DNA of 41,335 nt from Candidatus Aminicenantota bacterium (GCA_030612445.1 JAUWNW010000011.1:1-41335); one strand, 5' to 3'. Counted from the first letter of the stretch, positions 1 through 8,307 are shown. Notes: generated from the letters alone by a model not told the origin. Program-made: numbers and translations.

Positions 1-1869
1 GATGCTCTAGAGATTATGGAACCTGTAAAAAAATCTGGGGTGATTTACCGGTCGGAAGACCAGGGCGAGACTTGGGAGAAGATGACTGAATATAAGCAGC
101 GGGGCGGGAGTACAGCAGTTAATGCTATTGAAGCGGGTTATGCCGGCAGGATCGAGGTCGACCCTAATGATGATAAAGTGCTATATGCTGTTGAAACAAT
201 TGTAAAGATCTCTAAAGACAGCGGCAAGACTTTTAAGAATGCTCCTTGGTTTGGTAACCAAAAATGCCATGTGGATGTCCGGGGGATCTGGATTGACCCG
301 CTTGACTCGCAACATATTCTCAACGGCAATGATGGGGGAGTATCTGAAACATGGGATGGCGGTAAGCACTGGTCTCAGAAGGATACTATCAGCGCCCAGC
401 AGTTCTATGATATATCGGTTGATAATGAGATACCTTATAATGTTATGGGCGGTACTCAGGACAATGGCTGCTGGATCGGCCCTTCGCGCAATCGCAACTC
501 TTATGGAGTGTTTCCAGCGGATTGGACTTATCTGCCTTCCGGGGACGGCTACTATGTTTTGCGAGATTGGTGGAATCCGGAGTATATTTATTTTGAAAGT
601 CAGTTCGGACGCTCAAATCGTATGAATTTTAAGACTGGGGAGAGGAGCAGCCTTTCTGTGCGCAATACTGATGAAGAGAAAGCAGCCGGCAAACCTCCCC
701 AAAGATATCAATGGGACTCACCTATCGTACTTTCACCCCACAATCCAGGTATCGTATACGTCTGTTCCCAGCATGTTCATCGCTCCTACAGCCGTGGGGA
801 AGAGGGAACATGGGAAACAATCAGCCCGGACCTGTCACGTAATAATAAGGAGAGGATCGAGCAATCAAAGCTTACAAATTTGCAGTATGCTACTATCTAC
901 ACATTTGCAGAATCGCCGGTGAAGCCGGGTGTTTACTGGGCAGGCACAGATGACGGCAATCTCCAGCTGAGCACTGACGGAGGCGATAACTGGACCAATA
1001 TCACATATCGATTTTATGACGAAAAAGGAAAGCCCAAAAAAAATATCAAAGGCGCTTGTATTCCTTATGACCGCTGGGTGACTAAGGTGGAGCCTTCAAT
1101 GCATGAGCTTGAAACCTGTTATGTTACTTACTCCGGTTACCGGACCCATAATGAGGATGCCTCATATATTTTTGTCACTCATGATTTTGGGAAGACCTGG
1201 GAAGATTTAAGCATAGATATGATGAATCCTGTGCGTGATATAGAGGAAGATCCGGACAATCCTGATGTGCTCTATCTTGCCACTGATTACGGACTGTTTG
1301 TTTCTATAAACAAAGGCGAAACCTGGGTAGAGATGTCGGAATCAGCCCCGGATGTATTGATCATGGACCTGGATATTCAGAAGCGGGAGCGTGACTTGGT
1401 AATTGGGACCTATGGGCGTGGTATTTATATTGCTGATATTTATCCTTTTAAAGAGATGAAACCGGAGTTATTTGAAAAAGACAGTTTTCTGTTTAATATA
1501 CAGCCTACTGTGAAGTGGAATATGCTGGAAAGGCGGGGTCCGACTTACGGGGAATTTGCGAAGGTGAATAATCCTCCTGTTAGCGCCGATATATACTATT
1601 ATCTGAAGGAGGAGGTTAAATCCTCAAAAATTGTGATTAAAGATCTGGAAGGTAATGTCCTTCAGGAAATAAAAGGAAGTAAAAAAGCCGGCTTACATAA
1701 AACTTCCTGGAATCTGAGGAAAAAAGAAGATCCCCAGGAAGACGGCCGTAGACGTAGAAGCAGAGGTGCTATGGTAGAGTGCGGAAGCTATAAAGTAACC
1801 TTTACGGTAGATGAAAAGGAGATAAGCACCCAGGGGTTAAAGGTTGTCCAGGACCCGATTGTGAATTAA
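1..1869 (+). CDS. VPS10/sortilin-type beta-propeller protein (5' truncated by the window edge)
   Basis: The reading frame is open from base 1, so the gene starts upstream of the window; the ATG at 16 is internal. The visible 622 residues are a chain of Asp-box/BNR repeats, for example SEDQGETWEK, SKDSGKTF, STDGGDNW, THDFGKTWED and SINKGETW, which build the many-bladed propeller of the VPS10/sortilin-like 'glycosyl hydrolase' family often exported by environmental bacteria. The last ~120 residues, after GTYGRGIYIADIYPF, look like the beta-sandwich tail seen in these proteins. The family is named after hydrolases, but no catalytic residue can be pointed to, and a binding or scaffold role is as likely. 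The missing N-terminus would normally carry a signal peptide. The TAA stop is the first three bases of a palindromic repeat at 1867-1906. It lies about 100 bp before holB and is probably functionally unrelated to it. Confidence 0.85.
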   Translation, partial: DALEIMEPVKKSGVIYRSEDQGETWEKMTEYKQRGGSTAVNAIEAGYAGRIEVDPNDDKVLYAVETIVKISKDSGKTFKNAPWFGNQKCHVDVRGIWIDPLDSQHILNGNDGGVSETWDGGKHWSQKDTISAQQFYDISVDNEIPYNVMGGTQDNGCWIGPSRNRNSYGVFPADWTYLPSGDGYYVLRDWWNPEYIYFESQFGRSNRMNFKTGERSSLSVRNTDEEKAAGKPPQRYQWDSPIVLSPHNPGIVYVCSQHVHRSYSRGEEGTWETISPDLSRNNKERIEQSKLTNLQYATIYTFAESPVKPGVYWAGTDDGNLQLSTDGGDNWTNITYRFYDEKGKPKKNIKGACIPYDRWVTKVEPSMHELETCYVTYSGYRTHNEDASYIFVTHDFGKTWEDLSIDMMNPVRDIEEDPDNPDVLYLATDYGLFVSINKGETWVEMSESAPDVLIMDLDIQKRERDLVIGTYGRGIYIADIYPFKEMKPELFEKDSFLFNIQPTVKWNMLERRGPTYGEFAKVNNPPVSADIYYYLKEEVKSSKIVIKDLEGNVLQEIKGSKKAGLHKTSWNLRKKEDPQEDGRRRRSRGAMVECGSYKVTFTVDEKEISTQGLKVVQDPIVN

Positions 1870-1906
1870 CCTGGATTATTCATAAAAAATGTCGATGTTC
1901 AGGCTA
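1867..1906. repeat. short palindromic repeat unit overlapping a stop codon
   Basis: The left arm TAACCTGGATTATTCA (1867-1882) begins with the stop codon of the propeller gene, and the right end GTTCAGGCTA (1897-1906) is its imperfect inverse. As RNA the ten outer bases pair with seven Watson-Crick and two G-U pairs. The segment CATAAAAAATGTCGAT inside it recurs at 4874-4889. It could act as a weak transcription end or RNA-stability hairpin. Confidence 0.6.
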
Positions 1907-1973
1907 AATTATTAAGCAGACTTCCCTTTTTAAATACAGGGGATTCGGGTATAATTTTAAGGGGAGCAAAGAT

Positions 1974-2951
1974 GTGGCATTTATAGATATCCCGGGAAAT
2001 ACGCGGGTAAAAAATATTCTGAGAAAAAGCCTGGCAAGGGACAGGCTTCCCAATTCATTGCTTTTCTCCGGACCTGACGGGGTCGGAAAAAAAGAAACTG
2101 CGGCTGTTGTAGCAAAAGCTCTAAATTGTTTGGAAAAATCCGATGACGCCTGTGAAATTTGCATTAATTGTAAGGACATAAACAAAGAGAATTTCCCTGA
2201 TGTGATGTTTATTTCTCCCATAAGAGATGTTTTGAAGATCGATCAGATAAGGCTTTTAAAAGAAGCAGCATACCTGCGTCCTATGGTGGGAAAGAAAAGG
2301 GTTTTTATTATAACTGATGCGGATAAAATGAATAATGAGGCTGAAAACTCTTTACTCAAAGTGCTGGAAGAACCTCCTCTATTTTCTTTTATTATTCTGC
2401 TTACCGATAACCCATATGATATCCTGCCCACCATAAAATCCCGCTGTCAAAATATCAGTTTTTCCGCTATTTCCGGGGAAGATATAAAAAAGTCCCTTAT
2501 TGAAAAGGGTATGGAAAAAGATAAAGCAAAGATATTATCACTTCTGGCTCGAGGAAATTTAAATAGGGCATTAAGCTTGGATGAGGAAGAAATTCAAGCG
2601 CAAAGAAAAAAGGCATGGCTTTTATTTATGTCATTTCTTGACAAAAAAAATATGGCGGGATTGTTAAAAAAGTATTCGAACCTGCCAAGAAAAGTAGTGG
2701 AAGAGGAGCTGGGCCCGATTTTAGAGATAATTACTTCTTTTTGCCGGGATTTAATTATTATCAAGGAAGGTGGGGATTGGCGCTATCTTATCAATCAGGA
2801 CTATAAAACAAAAATGAAAGACATGGAAGAACGCATCGGGTTAGAACAATTGTTGTCTTATTTGAATTTTATAGACGACTCTTTCAAAGGATTTGAGTAT
2901 AATACAAATGTAAGGCTTATTGTCAGTTCTCTGATAGTAAATTTTTTATGA
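1974..2951 (+). CDS. holB: DNA polymerase III delta' subunit (clamp loader)
   Basis: This AAA+ subunit of the DnaX clamp loader helps load the sliding clamp at the replication fork. Visible signatures are the N-terminal helix with RDRLPNSLLFSG, a P-loop GPDGVGKK (residues 33-40), a four-cysteine zinc module (C52, C60, C63, C66), the Walker-B-region ITDADKMN (113-120) and the SRC motif (156-158), in a 325-residue protein of normal length. The start is GTG at 1974, seven bases after a strong ribosome site AAGGGGAG (1959-1966); the ATG at 1972 is out of frame and meets a stop within five codons. The next gene is ricT-like, the same order as in Bacillus and relatives, which supports both assignments. 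Its TGA stop begins another repeat arm (2949-2964). Confidence 0.93.
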   Translation: MAFIDIPGNTRVKNILRKSLARDRLPNSLLFSGPDGVGKKETAAVVAKALNCLEKSDDACEICINCKDINKENFPDVMFISPIRDVLKIDQIRLLKEAAYLRPMVGKKRVFIITDADKMNNEAENSLLKVLEEPPLFSFIILLTDNPYDILPTIKSRCQNISFSAISGEDIKKSLIEKGMEKDKAKILSLLARGNLNRALSLDEEEIQAQRKKAWLLFMSFLDKKNMAGLLKKYSNLPRKVVEEELGPILEIITSFCRDLIIIKEGGDWRYLINQDYKTKMKDMEERIGLEQLLSYLNFIDDSFKGFEYNTNVRLIVSSLIVNFL

Positions 2952-2964
2952 ATAGTTCAGTTTA
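2949..2964. repeat. palindromic repeat half-site between holB and ricT
   Basis: TGAATAGTTCAGTTTA matches the right arm of the repeat family (TGAATAGTTCAGGTTA) at 14 of 16 bases. Its first three bases are the holB stop codon and its last base starts the ricT ribosome site AGGGAAG (2964-2970), so the arm fills the whole gap between the genes. Confidence 0.5.
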
Positions 2965-2971
2965 GGGAAGA

Positions 2972-3652
2972 ATGATGTCTAAGATTATATGTGTTTATTC
3001 AGAGAGGCTTAAAAAAGTTTTTAGAGTAAAAAAAGGTGATTTTGAGTTAAAAAGCGGTGATCGTTGTATTGTTGAATCAGACCTTGGTGGTGACCTGGCG
3101 GAAGTCATTAATGTATCCAGCCAGATTTGTGATTTCCCTAAGGCAGCTAAGGATACTGTAAAGATCATACGTAAGGCCAACTCTGATGATGAAAATTTTT
3201 TTTATCGCCTTGACAGGAAAGAAGAGAAGGCGTTTAATTTCTGTATAAAGAGGATAAATTCCCGAAAGCTGCCTATGAAACTGGTTAAAGTCCGGTATTT
3301 TTTTAATGAGCAGAAAGGAATATTCTATTATACCGCAAACGGACGTATTGACTTTCGGGAATTGGTCAAAGATTTAGCAAAAGAATTAAAGATGCACATA
3401 GAAATGAGGCAGGTCGGTGTCCGTGATGAAGCAAAGATGATCGGGGGATTAGGGGTCTGCGGCCGGGAACTTTGTTGTTTTAGTTTTATTAAAAATTTCA
3501 AGCCGGTAACCATTCAGAAAGCAAAAAAACAAAAGATAGCCATTAATCCCACAAAAATATCAGGGGTCTGCGGCCGATTGATGTGCTGCCTCGCTTTTGA
3601 GGATGAAAGTAAAGGACGCATGTATACGGAAGAAGAAAAAGTAGATGATTAA
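2972..3652 (+). CDS. ricT: PSP1-domain protein, RicT/YaaT-like regulator
   Basis: The 226-residue protein carries the PSP1 C-terminal domain, with the diagnostic cysteine clusters VCGRELCCF (C163, C168, C169) and VCGRLMCCL (C200, C205, C206). In Bacillus subtilis RicT (YaaT) forms a complex with RicA and RicF that binds Fe-S clusters through such cysteines and promotes RNase Y-dependent mRNA maturation. Whether this organism has the partner proteins cannot be seen here. The start is the first of two ATGs (MMSK), just after the ribosome site AGGGAAG (2964-2970). It lies 20 bp downstream of holB, the conserved holB-yaaT synteny, and is probably cotranscribed with it. The TAA stop begins a repeat arm shared with the convergent anti-sigma-like gene. 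Confidence 0.88.
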   Translation: MMSKIICVYSERLKKVFRVKKGDFELKSGDRCIVESDLGGDLAEVINVSSQICDFPKAAKDTVKIIRKANSDDENFFYRLDRKEEKAFNFCIKRINSRKLPMKLVKVRYFFNEQKGIFYYTANGRIDFRELVKDLAKELKMHIEMRQVGVRDEAKMIGGLGVCGRELCCFSFIKNFKPVTIQKAKKQKIAINPTKISGVCGRLMCCLAFEDESKGRMYTEEEKVDD

Positions 3653-3665
3653 CCTGGATTATTTA
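3650..3665. repeat. palindromic repeat arm carrying both convergent stop codons
   Basis: TAACCTGGATTATTTA differs from the arm TAACCTGGATTATTCA at one base. It holds the ricT TAA (3650-3652) on the + strand and the TAA of the anti-sigma-like gene (3661-3659) on the - strand, so two convergent genes end inside one 16-bp unit. Confidence 0.6.
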
Positions 3666-4294
3666 TTGATAAGCGTTAGTTGAGTCCTGCTGGATTTAGC
3701 TATTAGGGTTCCTTCCTGAGAATATGCTTTAACCTGCCAAAAATATTTGACTCCGGGAGTCATTTGAGCATATACCTCATCAGGGAGGGAAATAGAATTT
3801 TCAGAGGTAGTGTCTTCCCAGATGAGCTGGTTGTCATAAATTGAAATAGTATATTCTATGTTTTCGCCCATGCTTTTCCATTTCAAGTGAGAGGGGGCAG
3901 TATCTGAAATAATGGCAATTGATCTTCCTCTTACTGCGTTGCTATCAAGGGAAAATTGGGAGGAGGGCGTCTTTATATTTGGGATAATATTAAAAACTAC
4001 AATAAGGAACAAAGCTGTGGAAATAGTGGCTGCCGCCCACTGCCTGGGAGTAAAGAAGGTAGTAATGCGTTTAAAAAAAAGCTCTTTTTTTGATTTATTC
4101 TTTATATCCAAGTCATGAAAGAAGAGATCAGGTGTATTTTTTATGATTGAAATAAACTCTTCTCTGTCTTTTAATTTTTTAAAGCAAGAGGGATAGTTGA
4201 AATAATGTTGCTCAAACTCTTCCTTTTTTTCTTTGTTGAGATTACCGAATAGGTAATCATCAATCAGTTTTTCATACTTATGTTTTTTCATCAT
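3659..4294 (-). CDS. membrane anti-sigma-like protein with degenerate zinc motif
   Basis: This 211-residue protein has a cytoplasmic N-terminus, one membrane helix (about 86-106, within ATISTALFLIVVFNIIPNI) and an extracytoplasmic beta-rich tail that resembles an FN3-like fold. The N-terminal part resembles the zinc-binding anti-sigma domain (zf-HC2): in EQHYFNYPSCFKKL the usual H-x3-C-x2-C reads H30-x3-Y34-x2-C37, so one cysteine ligand is missing. It lies directly downstream of an ECF sigma gene on the same strand, the normal place for the cognate anti-sigma factor. The start is placed at the MMKK pair (4294/4291), which follows GGGGCAAAG; an ATG 24 bases further up (4318) has no ribosome site. 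The anti-sigma role rests on context and domain order and is not proven. Confidence 0.7.
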   Translation of the reverse strand: MMKKHKYEKLIDDYLFGNLNKEKKEEFEQHYFNYPSCFKKLKDREEFISIIKNTPDLFFHDLDIKNKSKKELFFKRITTFFTPRQWAAATISTALFLIVVFNIIPNIKTPSSQFSLDSNAVRGRSIAIISDTAPSHLKWKSMGENIEYTISIYDNQLIWEDTTSENSISLPDEVYAQMTPGVKYFWQVKAYSQEGTLIAKSSRTQLTLINK

Positions 4295-4355
4295 CTTTGC
4301 CCCATATTTAAAGTTCATTATTTTAGTCGTAGTAGCAGTAGAAGTTTGGAAAAAA

Positions 4356-4856
4356 TCATTTTTTCATCATTTTTTTTAGAAGTTTTCTGGCATAGTTAGC
4401 ACGTTCACTTACTCGGCGGGGAGCAATGCCGATTATTTCCGCTACTTCTTGCCGCGTAAGTTCCTTATAATAATAAAGATAAATAATTTCTCTATATTTA
4501 GGATTAAGATTCTCCAGATATTTTGCGACAAACTTGCTCCTTTCCTTGTTTTCTATATGTTTATAAGGAGCCGGGAAGGAAGACGGTTCCGGTGCATATT
4601 GCAGAACTTTATTTTTTCGCCTAATAAAATCAACTATTCTCCGGCTGGTAATTGTGTAGATAAAGGTGCCGATACTTGAATCTCCCCTGAATTTACCGTT
4701 TTTTATTTTTTCAAGGGTATTGACCATTATTTCATTGACTACATCTTCCCAATCAGGAATGTGTGTTCCAAGTGATTTTCTGACTCGAAAGCTAACTATA
4801 GGACGGTACTCTTTAACAATTTCTTTTAACTCGGATTGTGAAAATGTCTTTTTCAC
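4356..4856 (-). CDS. ECF-family RNA polymerase sigma factor
   Basis: The 166-residue protein has a sigma-70 region 2 (about 15-82, with DWEDVVNEIM and FRGDSSIGTFIYTITSRRIVDFIRR for core binding and -10 melting) and a region 4 helix-turn-helix (about 115-163, LNPKYREIIYLYYYKELTRQEVAEIIGI), without region 3: the ECF layout. The start is GTG at 4856, because no ATG precedes the conserved core. Only a weak AGG lies upstream, inside the repeat arm at 4860-4875. A good sigma70-type promoter (4894-4922) lies in the repeat-bounded element upstream. It probably forms an operon with the anti-sigma-like gene 61 bp downstream and would respond to an envelope signal; targets cannot be read from the window. 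Confidence 0.88.
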   Translation of the reverse strand: MKKTFSQSELKEIVKEYRPIVSFRVRKSLGTHIPDWEDVVNEIMVNTLEKIKNGKFRGDSSIGTFIYTITSRRIVDFIRRKNKVLQYAPEPSSFPAPYKHIENKERSKFVAKYLENLNPKYREIIYLYYYKELTRQEVAEIIGIAPRRVSERANYARKLLKKMMKK

Positions 4857-4859
4857 TTT

Positions 4860-5128
4860 TAGCCTGAACTATTCATAAAAAATGTCGATATGTATAATAT
4901 TAAGTAAAATGCAAATTGTAAATTGTTTTATTGTTAAAAACCTGTAAATAGAAAATGGTAAATGGCAAAAGGTTTTCATTTTGTGCTCCAGCACAAATTG
5001 GAAAGTGCTTTTTTCCGCGAAAATCTGTGTCCTCAGTGTCCACAGCGTAAATTTTATCATAAAGACCACAGCTTCATCCGCTGCGCCTTGTATCTGCGGC
5101 AACCTCGACTCGTGAATAATCCAGGTTA
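4860..5128. repeat. 269-bp non-coding element bounded by inverted repeats
   Basis: Left end TAGCCTGAACTATTCA (4860-4875) and right end TGAATAATCCAGGTTA (5113-5128) are inverted copies matching at 13 of 16 bases; both are arms of the repeat family seen elsewhere in the window. The interior has no convincing gene: a 77-codon frame on the - strand lacks a ribosome site and resembles no protein. It contains AATTGTAAATT (4914-4924), whose exact inverse lies outside the right end (5155-5165), and a stretch around 5020-5050 (TGTGTCCTCAGTGTCCACAG) of a kind I recall from intergenic regions of other environmental genomes, unverified. With 5129-5168, where I see nothing else, it fills the only gene-free gap above 300 bp. 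It could be a miniature mobile element or the fusion of two separate repeat units. Confidence 0.5.
4894..4922 (-). promoter_or_regulatory. predicted sigma70-type promoter for the ECF sigma operon
   Basis: Reading the - strand, -35 TTTACA (4922-4917), a 17-bp spacer and -10 TATTAT (4899-4894). Start of transcription is expected near 4887, about 30 bases before the GTG start at 4856. The promoter lies inside the repeat-bounded element. The surrounding DNA is AT-rich, so a chance match is possible. Confidence 0.5.
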
Positions 5129-5168
5129 GTTATTTTTAGCTATTTGCTGTTTGTAATTTACAATTCAT

Positions 5169-7436
5169 TCAGGGCATTAAAGTTTTTTTGTAAGTGTCAG
5201 GGTCGACCAGTATTTCGCGCGCTTTGCTTCCTTTGGAGGGGCCGACAATGCCTTCAGCTTCCATCTGGTCAATGATCCGGGCGGCTCTGGCATATCCTAA
5301 TTTAAGTTTCCTCTGTAAATATGAAGCTGAGGCCTGTCCGGTTAGGAGGATCAGCTCTGTTGCTTTTTCGAAAAGAGCGTCTTTTTCGCTGCTCTCATCT
5401 TTTGCTTTGCCTGGGGAGCCTTTAAGGACTTTGATTATGTTTTTATCATAAGTTGGTTTACCCTGCTCTTTTACGAATTTAAGTAACCTGGTGACTTCAG
5501 AGAGGGAGATGAAAGCGCTATGCAACCGGATAATCCGGGGGAAAAGAGGAGGCATAAAAAGCATGTCGCCATTTCCCAGCAATTTATCAGCTCCGTTTGC
5601 ATCAATAATTACGCGTGAGTCGATTTTTGATGGCACCCGCAAAGCAATTCTGCTGGAAAAATTATTTTTGATGTTACCGGTAATAATATCTGTAGAAGGA
5701 CGCTGGGTAGCCACAACAAGATGGATACCGACGGCACGCGCTAACTGAGCCAGCCGGGCTATGCAGTATTCCACTTCTTTTACTCCTGCCATCATCAGTT
5801 CCGAAAGCTCATCAATTATGATAACTATGTAGGGAAGAGGCTTGAGCTTTTCTTTTTCTTCTTCAGAAAGAGATTTACTGTCTTGATTTAATATTTTTTT
5901 TACTTTCTGGTTATATTGGTCGATATTTCTGACTTTTAAAAAACCCATAATCTGATATCGTTCTTCCATTTTGTTTATAGCATCAAACAGAACGCCTTCA
6001 GCCTTTTTGGGATTCTTAACAACCGGGCATAAAAGATGAGGCATTCCTTCGTATAGAGAAAATTCTATTCTTTTCGGGTCAATTAGGATTATTTTCACTT
6101 CATCCGGGGTTGCCTTGTAGAGGATGCTGGCAATGATTGTATTAAGAGTAACACTCTTTCCAGTACCTGTGGCGCCGGCGATCAGGAGGTGAGGCATAAT
6201 GGAAAGGTCTGTAATATATGGCTCTCCATGGATGGATTTCCCGAGGGCTATGGTCAGTTTGGAAGGGGATTTTAAAAATTTATCAGTCTGGATTATATCT
6301 CTGATCTTGATTATCTCTCTTTTGTTATTGGGAATTTCGATTCCGAGAGAAGACTTTCCCGGGGTTCTTTGGATCCTGACGGCTTGTGCTCCTAAGGCAA
6401 GAGACAGGTCTTCGGATAGGTTGATTATCTGACTGACCTTTATATGGGGCTGGGGGTAATACTCATATGTAGTTACGATGGGTCCGGGATGGTATTCCTT
6501 GACTTCTCCTTCGACCTGAAATTGAAGAAATTTATCTTCTATTATTTGTTTTTTTTCGAATAGTTCATTTTTGTCGATTTTTTCTGTTTCTTTGCCCGGG
6601 TCTAATAAAGATAATGGTGGGAAGCTGTAACCAGCTTGTTCCATTTCTGGAAACAGAACATTTTCCCCAGAGGAGGGCTGAGAAATTTTAGCTTGAACGG
6701 GTTTTTTTCTTGTTTTAATATTTCCTCGGGAGATAGGCTTTTCAGCTTTTTGTTTTGTATATGAGTATTTTTCGGTTACTTTTTGCCTCATCTTTTCCTT
6801 GTGTTTTTTAAGGCGATAGTGAGTGATCCGGATTCTTATTTCTTTAAAAAGGAAATTAAAAAGCCTAATAATAAAATAAAATACACTGCGAATAGAAATA
6901 TGAGTCGAAAAGATTATGAAGAGGATGAGAGCACTAAAAAGGACAAGCAAACTCCCGGTGTGATTAAAGTAGGGTAATAGAAAGGAGGTTGTAAGACTGC
7001 CTGTTAATCCCCCGGCTTGCATATCTGCTCTCGGTACTTCAGGAAAAAATATACAGAAAAGCGAGCTCAGGATAATAAGAAGAAGTGCTGTACCCGCAAG
7101 CTGTTTAAGGGTTGATCTTTCTTTATCCGGCAAGAAGGCCCGAATTCCAAAGTAAAGAAATGCCAGGGGGATAATGAACGATGCAAAGCCAAAAAGTTGG
7201 AGAAGTGCTTCTGATAATGAGGCCCCTGCTTTTCCTAAATAATTATGGACCTGCTGTTTGGAAGTGGATACGGAAGCCCATGATGGATCTGTGGAGCTAT
7301 AGCTCATTAAGCTTAATAAGAGAGATATGGCGATCAGAATATAGATCACACCTTTGATTTCTGAAGACCAGGCGCGGTTTTTTGCTTTAGTTTTTTTTGC
7401 GCGGTTTTTTGTTTGTTTGGATTTTCTTTTTTTCAT
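5169..7436 (-). CDS. ftsK: FtsK/SpoIIIE-family DNA translocase
   Basis: This septum-anchored ATPase pumps chromosomal DNA during division. The 755 residues show a Lys-rich start, about four membrane helices between 28 and 195, a charged linker (200-300), then the alpha/beta motor with Walker A GATGTGKS (421-428), LIDPKR (451-456), Walker B IVIIIDEL (537-544) and VVATQRPSTD, and a C-terminal winged-helix gamma domain (about 686-750, LTGQASASYLQRKLKLGYARAARIIDQM) that in relatives reads polar KOPS-like sequences. The length is typical. No clear ribosome site precedes the ATG at 7436, but a TATAAT lies at 7450-7445, so the mRNA may have almost no leader, or transcription may come from ksgA upstream. 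The TGA stop is in a partial match to a repeat arm (ATGCCCTGAAT). Confidence 0.95.
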   Translation of the reverse strand: MKKRKSKQTKNRAKKTKAKNRAWSSEIKGVIYILIAISLLLSLMSYSSTDPSWASVSTSKQQVHNYLGKAGASLSEALLQLFGFASFIIPLAFLYFGIRAFLPDKERSTLKQLAGTALLLIILSSLFCIFFPEVPRADMQAGGLTGSLTTSFLLPYFNHTGSLLVLFSALILFIIFSTHISIRSVFYFIIRLFNFLFKEIRIRITHYRLKKHKEKMRQKVTEKYSYTKQKAEKPISRGNIKTRKKPVQAKISQPSSGENVLFPEMEQAGYSFPPLSLLDPGKETEKIDKNELFEKKQIIEDKFLQFQVEGEVKEYHPGPIVTTYEYYPQPHIKVSQIINLSEDLSLALGAQAVRIQRTPGKSSLGIEIPNNKREIIKIRDIIQTDKFLKSPSKLTIALGKSIHGEPYITDLSIMPHLLIAGATGTGKSVTLNTIIASILYKATPDEVKIILIDPKRIEFSLYEGMPHLLCPVVKNPKKAEGVLFDAINKMEERYQIMGFLKVRNIDQYNQKVKKILNQDSKSLSEEEKEKLKPLPYIVIIIDELSELMMAGVKEVEYCIARLAQLARAVGIHLVVATQRPSTDIITGNIKNNFSSRIALRVPSKIDSRVIIDANGADKLLGNGDMLFMPPLFPRIIRLHSAFISLSEVTRLLKFVKEQGKPTYDKNIIKVLKGSPGKAKDESSEKDALFEKATELILLTGQASASYLQRKLKLGYARAARIIDQMEAEGIVGPSKGSKAREILVDPDTYKKTLMP

Positions 7437-7469
7437 TGAAAAAAATTATAACATATTTTAGCCCTTAGC

Positions 7470-7485
7470 TGATAGTTCAGGTTGG
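7470..7485. repeat. palindromic repeat half-site between ksgA and ftsK
   Basis: TGATAGTTCAGGTTGG resembles the right arm TGAATAGTTCAGGTTA with one base lost and a changed end. It lies in the short ksgA-ftsK spacer beside a perfect 8-bp hairpin. It is a degenerate copy and could be chance. Confidence 0.35.
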
Positions 7486-7490
7486 TAATA

Positions 7491-7511
7491 AACTGGAGGG
7501 GAACTCCAGTT
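7491..7511 (-). terminator. hairpin at the end of ksgA, possible weak terminator
   Basis: AACTGGAG (7491-7498) and CTCCAGTT (7504-7511) are perfect inverse copies around a 5-base loop. On the - strand the hairpin starts over the ksgA stop codon and is followed by TTATTACC, a poor U-tract, so it may slow rather than end transcription into ftsK. Confidence 0.4.
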
Positions 7512-8307
7512 ATTGAAGTTGGTTGAAAAGTTTGACGAATTGTTCCAGGGTGACTTGTTCCGGCCTGAGGGTGCCGTCTATCTCAGTAATTTTTAATGCC
7601 TGTTCGATTTGGATCTGGGGAAAATTCAAAGCTTTCAGATTATTTGATAGCTTTTTTCGCCTTTGCCCGAAAGCGGTGTTTAAGAAAGATTTAAAATGGC
7701 GCTCGTCTTTAAGGACAAAAATAGGACTCTCTCTTTTAATGAGAGAAATAAAAGAGGAATATACCTGGGGAGGAGGCTGAAAAGAGCCGGGGGCGATCGT
7801 GAAATTTATCTTAATAAGAAAAAAGTTATAAAAAAGGATAGAAACCGGAGCATATTTTTTAGAACCAGGGCGAGCACATAATCGTTCAGCCACTTCTTTT
7901 TGCAGAAGAAAGTGGCATTCCGACAGGTTAGTTTTTTCAGCAAGTGCTTTGAATAAAATCCGGGAAGAAAGGGAATAAGGCAGATTACCTACCAGCTTGA
8001 ATTTTTGGCTTTCAACAAATTGGCTTAGGTCAATGTAGAGGAAATCCTTATTTAGGATGGTTAAATTTGGAGATTTTTGTTTTTGCAGGGAAGCGATTAA
8101 GGATTTGTCTTTTTCGATTGCTATTACTTTGCCTGCGTTTTTTACTAAAAGGGAAGTCAAGGCGCCGCGTCCTGCGCCTATTTCTATGATAAAGTCATCT
8201 TTTCCGGGATTGATGCAGCGTCCTATTTTTTCTATAACGCGCTGATTGTGGAGAAAATGCTGCCCCAGAGCGTGGCGGCGGCTCTTCCTTTTAGTACTCC
8301 TAACAGT
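7510..8307 (-). CDS. ksgA: 16S rRNA (adenine-N6,N6)-dimethyltransferase, no recognisable start codon
   Basis: KsgA/RsmA dimethylates two adjacent adenines near the 3' end of 16S rRNA. The frame contains the whole conserved N-terminus: RRHALGQHFLHNQRVIEKIG, SAM motif I IIEIGAGRGALTSLL, then the catalytic NLPYSLSSRILF and the C-terminal domain with GQRRKKLSNNLK. The frame is closed by TAA at 8310-8308, and between it and SAM motif I there is no ATG, GTG or TTG. The first TTG (8160) lies after motif I and would remove half the cofactor site. CTG at 8268 falls within ALGQH. The true start is therefore either a rare codon, perhaps near AGGAG (8301-8297), or the region holds a sequence error or mutation. 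The end given here is the limit of the open frame. It lies 43 bp downstream of the AMIN gene and is probably cotranscribed with it. Confidence 0.85.
   Translation of the reverse strand, partial: TVRSTKRKSRRHALGQHFLHNQRVIEKIGRCINPGKDDFIIEIGAGRGALTSLLVKNAGKVIAIEKDKSLIASLQKQKSPNLTILNKDFLYIDLSQFVESQKFKLVGNLPYSLSSRILFKALAEKTNLSECHFLLQKEVAERLCARPGSKKYAPVSILFYNFFLIKINFTIAPGSFQPPPQVYSSFISLIKRESPIFVLKDERHFKSFLNTAFGQRRKKLSNNLKALNFPQIQIEQALKITEIDGTLRPEQVTLEQFVKLFNQLQ

Noticed and set aside
1-1869. Sialidase identity for the Asp-box protein
   Set aside because: Asp boxes alone do not make a sialidase; the arginine triad and other catalytic residues could not be found, and the layout matches VPS10/sortilin-type propellers.
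1950-1955. TATAAT as a -10 box for holB
   Set aside because: It would place the transcription start within the ribosome site AAGGGGAG, and no -35 box is present.
4869-5102. A 77-codon open frame on the - strand within the repeat-bounded element
   Set aside because: It has no ribosome site, composition unlike the neighbouring genes, and its ends coincide with repeat arms; the element explains the sequence better.
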